A DNA stretch of 14,781 nucleotides from positions 1-14,781 of the forward strand of contig JARGOJ010000097.1 of assembly GCA_029210225.1 (NCBI GenBank), read 5' to 3'. Positions 14,178-14,781 of this stretch are shown here, one piece after another. The position numbers were made by a program, and so were the translations under genes. Each line of letters opens with the position of its first letter. Positions within the stretch are counted from its first letter, which is position 1. The notes under the pieces are model-generated. The model searched no databases. It saw nothing but the letters and a program-made list of their open reading frames with translations, and was not told where the DNA came from. The DNA comes from Planctomycetota bacterium (lineage in GTDB: Bacteria > Planctomycetota > J058 > JARGOJ01).

Positions 14178-14781
14178 CTATTTGCCGATTCGCTTGTAAC
14201 GCTTGACTACTTCAAGGGTTAGGATGTTGATCGCTGTGGCATAAACTCGTCCTCCAGCAATGCTCCACTCACTCACTGGATCGAATGAACCCCGTGAACA
14301 GCCATCCGTTCGCATGGATTCCTTCAAGATCTTATACATAGGCTTATGCCATTTTTGCCATTTCTGTCCACCGACCTGGAACATGGCGTAGCTGGCGTAA
14401 TACCAGTAATAGTAGTTCGTCAAGGAGTTGTCTGACTTCTTCGTAGGCAAGCTCTTCAAGATCAAAGCGACGCCCTTCTTCAGTTGAGGCGTGCTCGCTT
14501 TCTCACCGGTGGAGATTCGGCAGACGACGGAGACGGCGGTCAGACAAGGGACCTCGGTGAACTGACCCTTCTGCGACGGAATGTAGGAAGAACCACCGCC
14601 AGCGCTTACATAACCCACAGCCCCATTCGGTCCGGTGACGCGCTTGAACCAATTTTGGGCGCCGTCAAAGGACTCGGCGGGAACCTCAAGACCTGCTGTT
14701 TTTGCCGCTTTGAGAGCGAGGACCATCCAGCCAGTGACAGAGGAATCGTTTTCACCGGGCTTAACTCCGTATTTCCAACCC
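14178..14781 (-). CDS. alpha/alpha toroid protein, paralogue of the neighbouring gene (5' end outside window)
   Basis: The C-terminal 201 residues of a second prenyltransferase/squalene-oxidase-repeat-type protein; the frame stays open to the window edge (GWKYGVKPGENDSSVTGW precedes the first internal ATG at 14724-14726), so that ATG is not the start. It aligns with residues 309-510 of the protein encoded at 12296-13828 with essentially one small gap and, by eye, about two thirds identity. Shared runs include SVTGWMVLALKAAKT, TGPNGAVGY, SAGGGSSYIP, YAMFQVGGQKW and IAGGRVY. The main difference is the variable stretch between the GEK motif and YYWYY. Cysteines in VPC, VxCRI and GC are shared, whereas EWC is EWS here. 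Both genes run in the same direction 349 bases apart, indicating tandem duplication. It presumably has the same membrane-anchored layout, but that part is not visible. Confidence 0.9.
   Translation of the reverse strand, partial: GWKYGVKPGENDSSVTGWMVLALKAAKTAGLEVPAESFDGAQNWFKRVTGPNGAVGYVSAGGGSSYIPSQKGQFTEVPCLTAVSVVCRISTGEKASTPQLKKGVALILKSLPTKKSDNSLTNYYYWYYASYAMFQVGGQKWQKWHKPMYKILKESMRTDGCSRGSFDPVSEWSIAGGRVYATAINILTLEVVKRYKRIGK

Noticed and set aside
1..14781. CRISPR arrays, tRNA or rRNA genes, insertion sequences, phage or defence genes
   Set aside because: No regularly spaced repeats, cloverleaf sequences, transposase motifs, terminal inverted repeats or known defence-protein motifs were seen; every long gene has another explanation.

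Overview
The window reads as ordinary chromosome from a Gram-negative-type bacterium, most likely Planctomycetota or a close relative. The clues are membrane-anchored proteins with squalene-cyclase-like toroid folds, a zinc-finger/FecR membrane protein with a long charged linker, a HEAT-repeat protein, and an Lgt of the GCFFNGCCWG type. The taxonomic call is inference from protein style; no rRNA or tRNA gene is present. I see no phage, transposon, CRISPR array, toxin-antitoxin pair or restriction system.

Layout. Positions 1-1329 (+) hold the 3' part of a HEAT-repeat-like gene. Positions 1496-3331 (+) encode a membrane chemoreceptor (MCP). A compact minus-strand block follows: adenylate kinase (5121-5753), then a ComF-family phosphoribosyltransferase (4362-5114), then a secreted protein of unknown function (3362-4345), with gaps of 6 and 16 bases, so they probably form one operon. 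Divergent from adk is lgt (5903-7069, +). Its 3' end overlaps by 42 bases the end of a convergent minus-strand gene (7028-9136) for a 702-residue zinc-finger/FecR/membrane protein. Upstream of that on the same strand is a full-length glnE (9275-12142). Two minus-strand paralogues of an alpha/alpha-toroid protein complete the window: a complete membrane-anchored copy (12296-13828) and the C-terminal part of a second (14178-14781, continuing past the window edge).

How the parts relate. The adk and glnE genes are housekeeping (adenylate balance and nitrogen control). Lgt makes lipoproteins. The MCP, the FecR-like protein and the toroid pair are all predicted to cross the inner membrane with large extracytoplasmic parts, so the accessory flavour here is envelope sensing or envelope-protein interaction.

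The least understood objects are the tandem toroid proteins, whose complete copy has a TonB-like layout, and the 702-residue protein with two HxxxCxxC motifs, FecR-like and C-terminal beta-rich regions and no adjacent sigma factor. The 349-base spacer between the toroid genes carries a cluster of TTGNCAA motifs and a 12-base palindrome at a likely promoter. The best-supported non-coding element is a rho-independent terminator at 12212-12248 on the minus strand.
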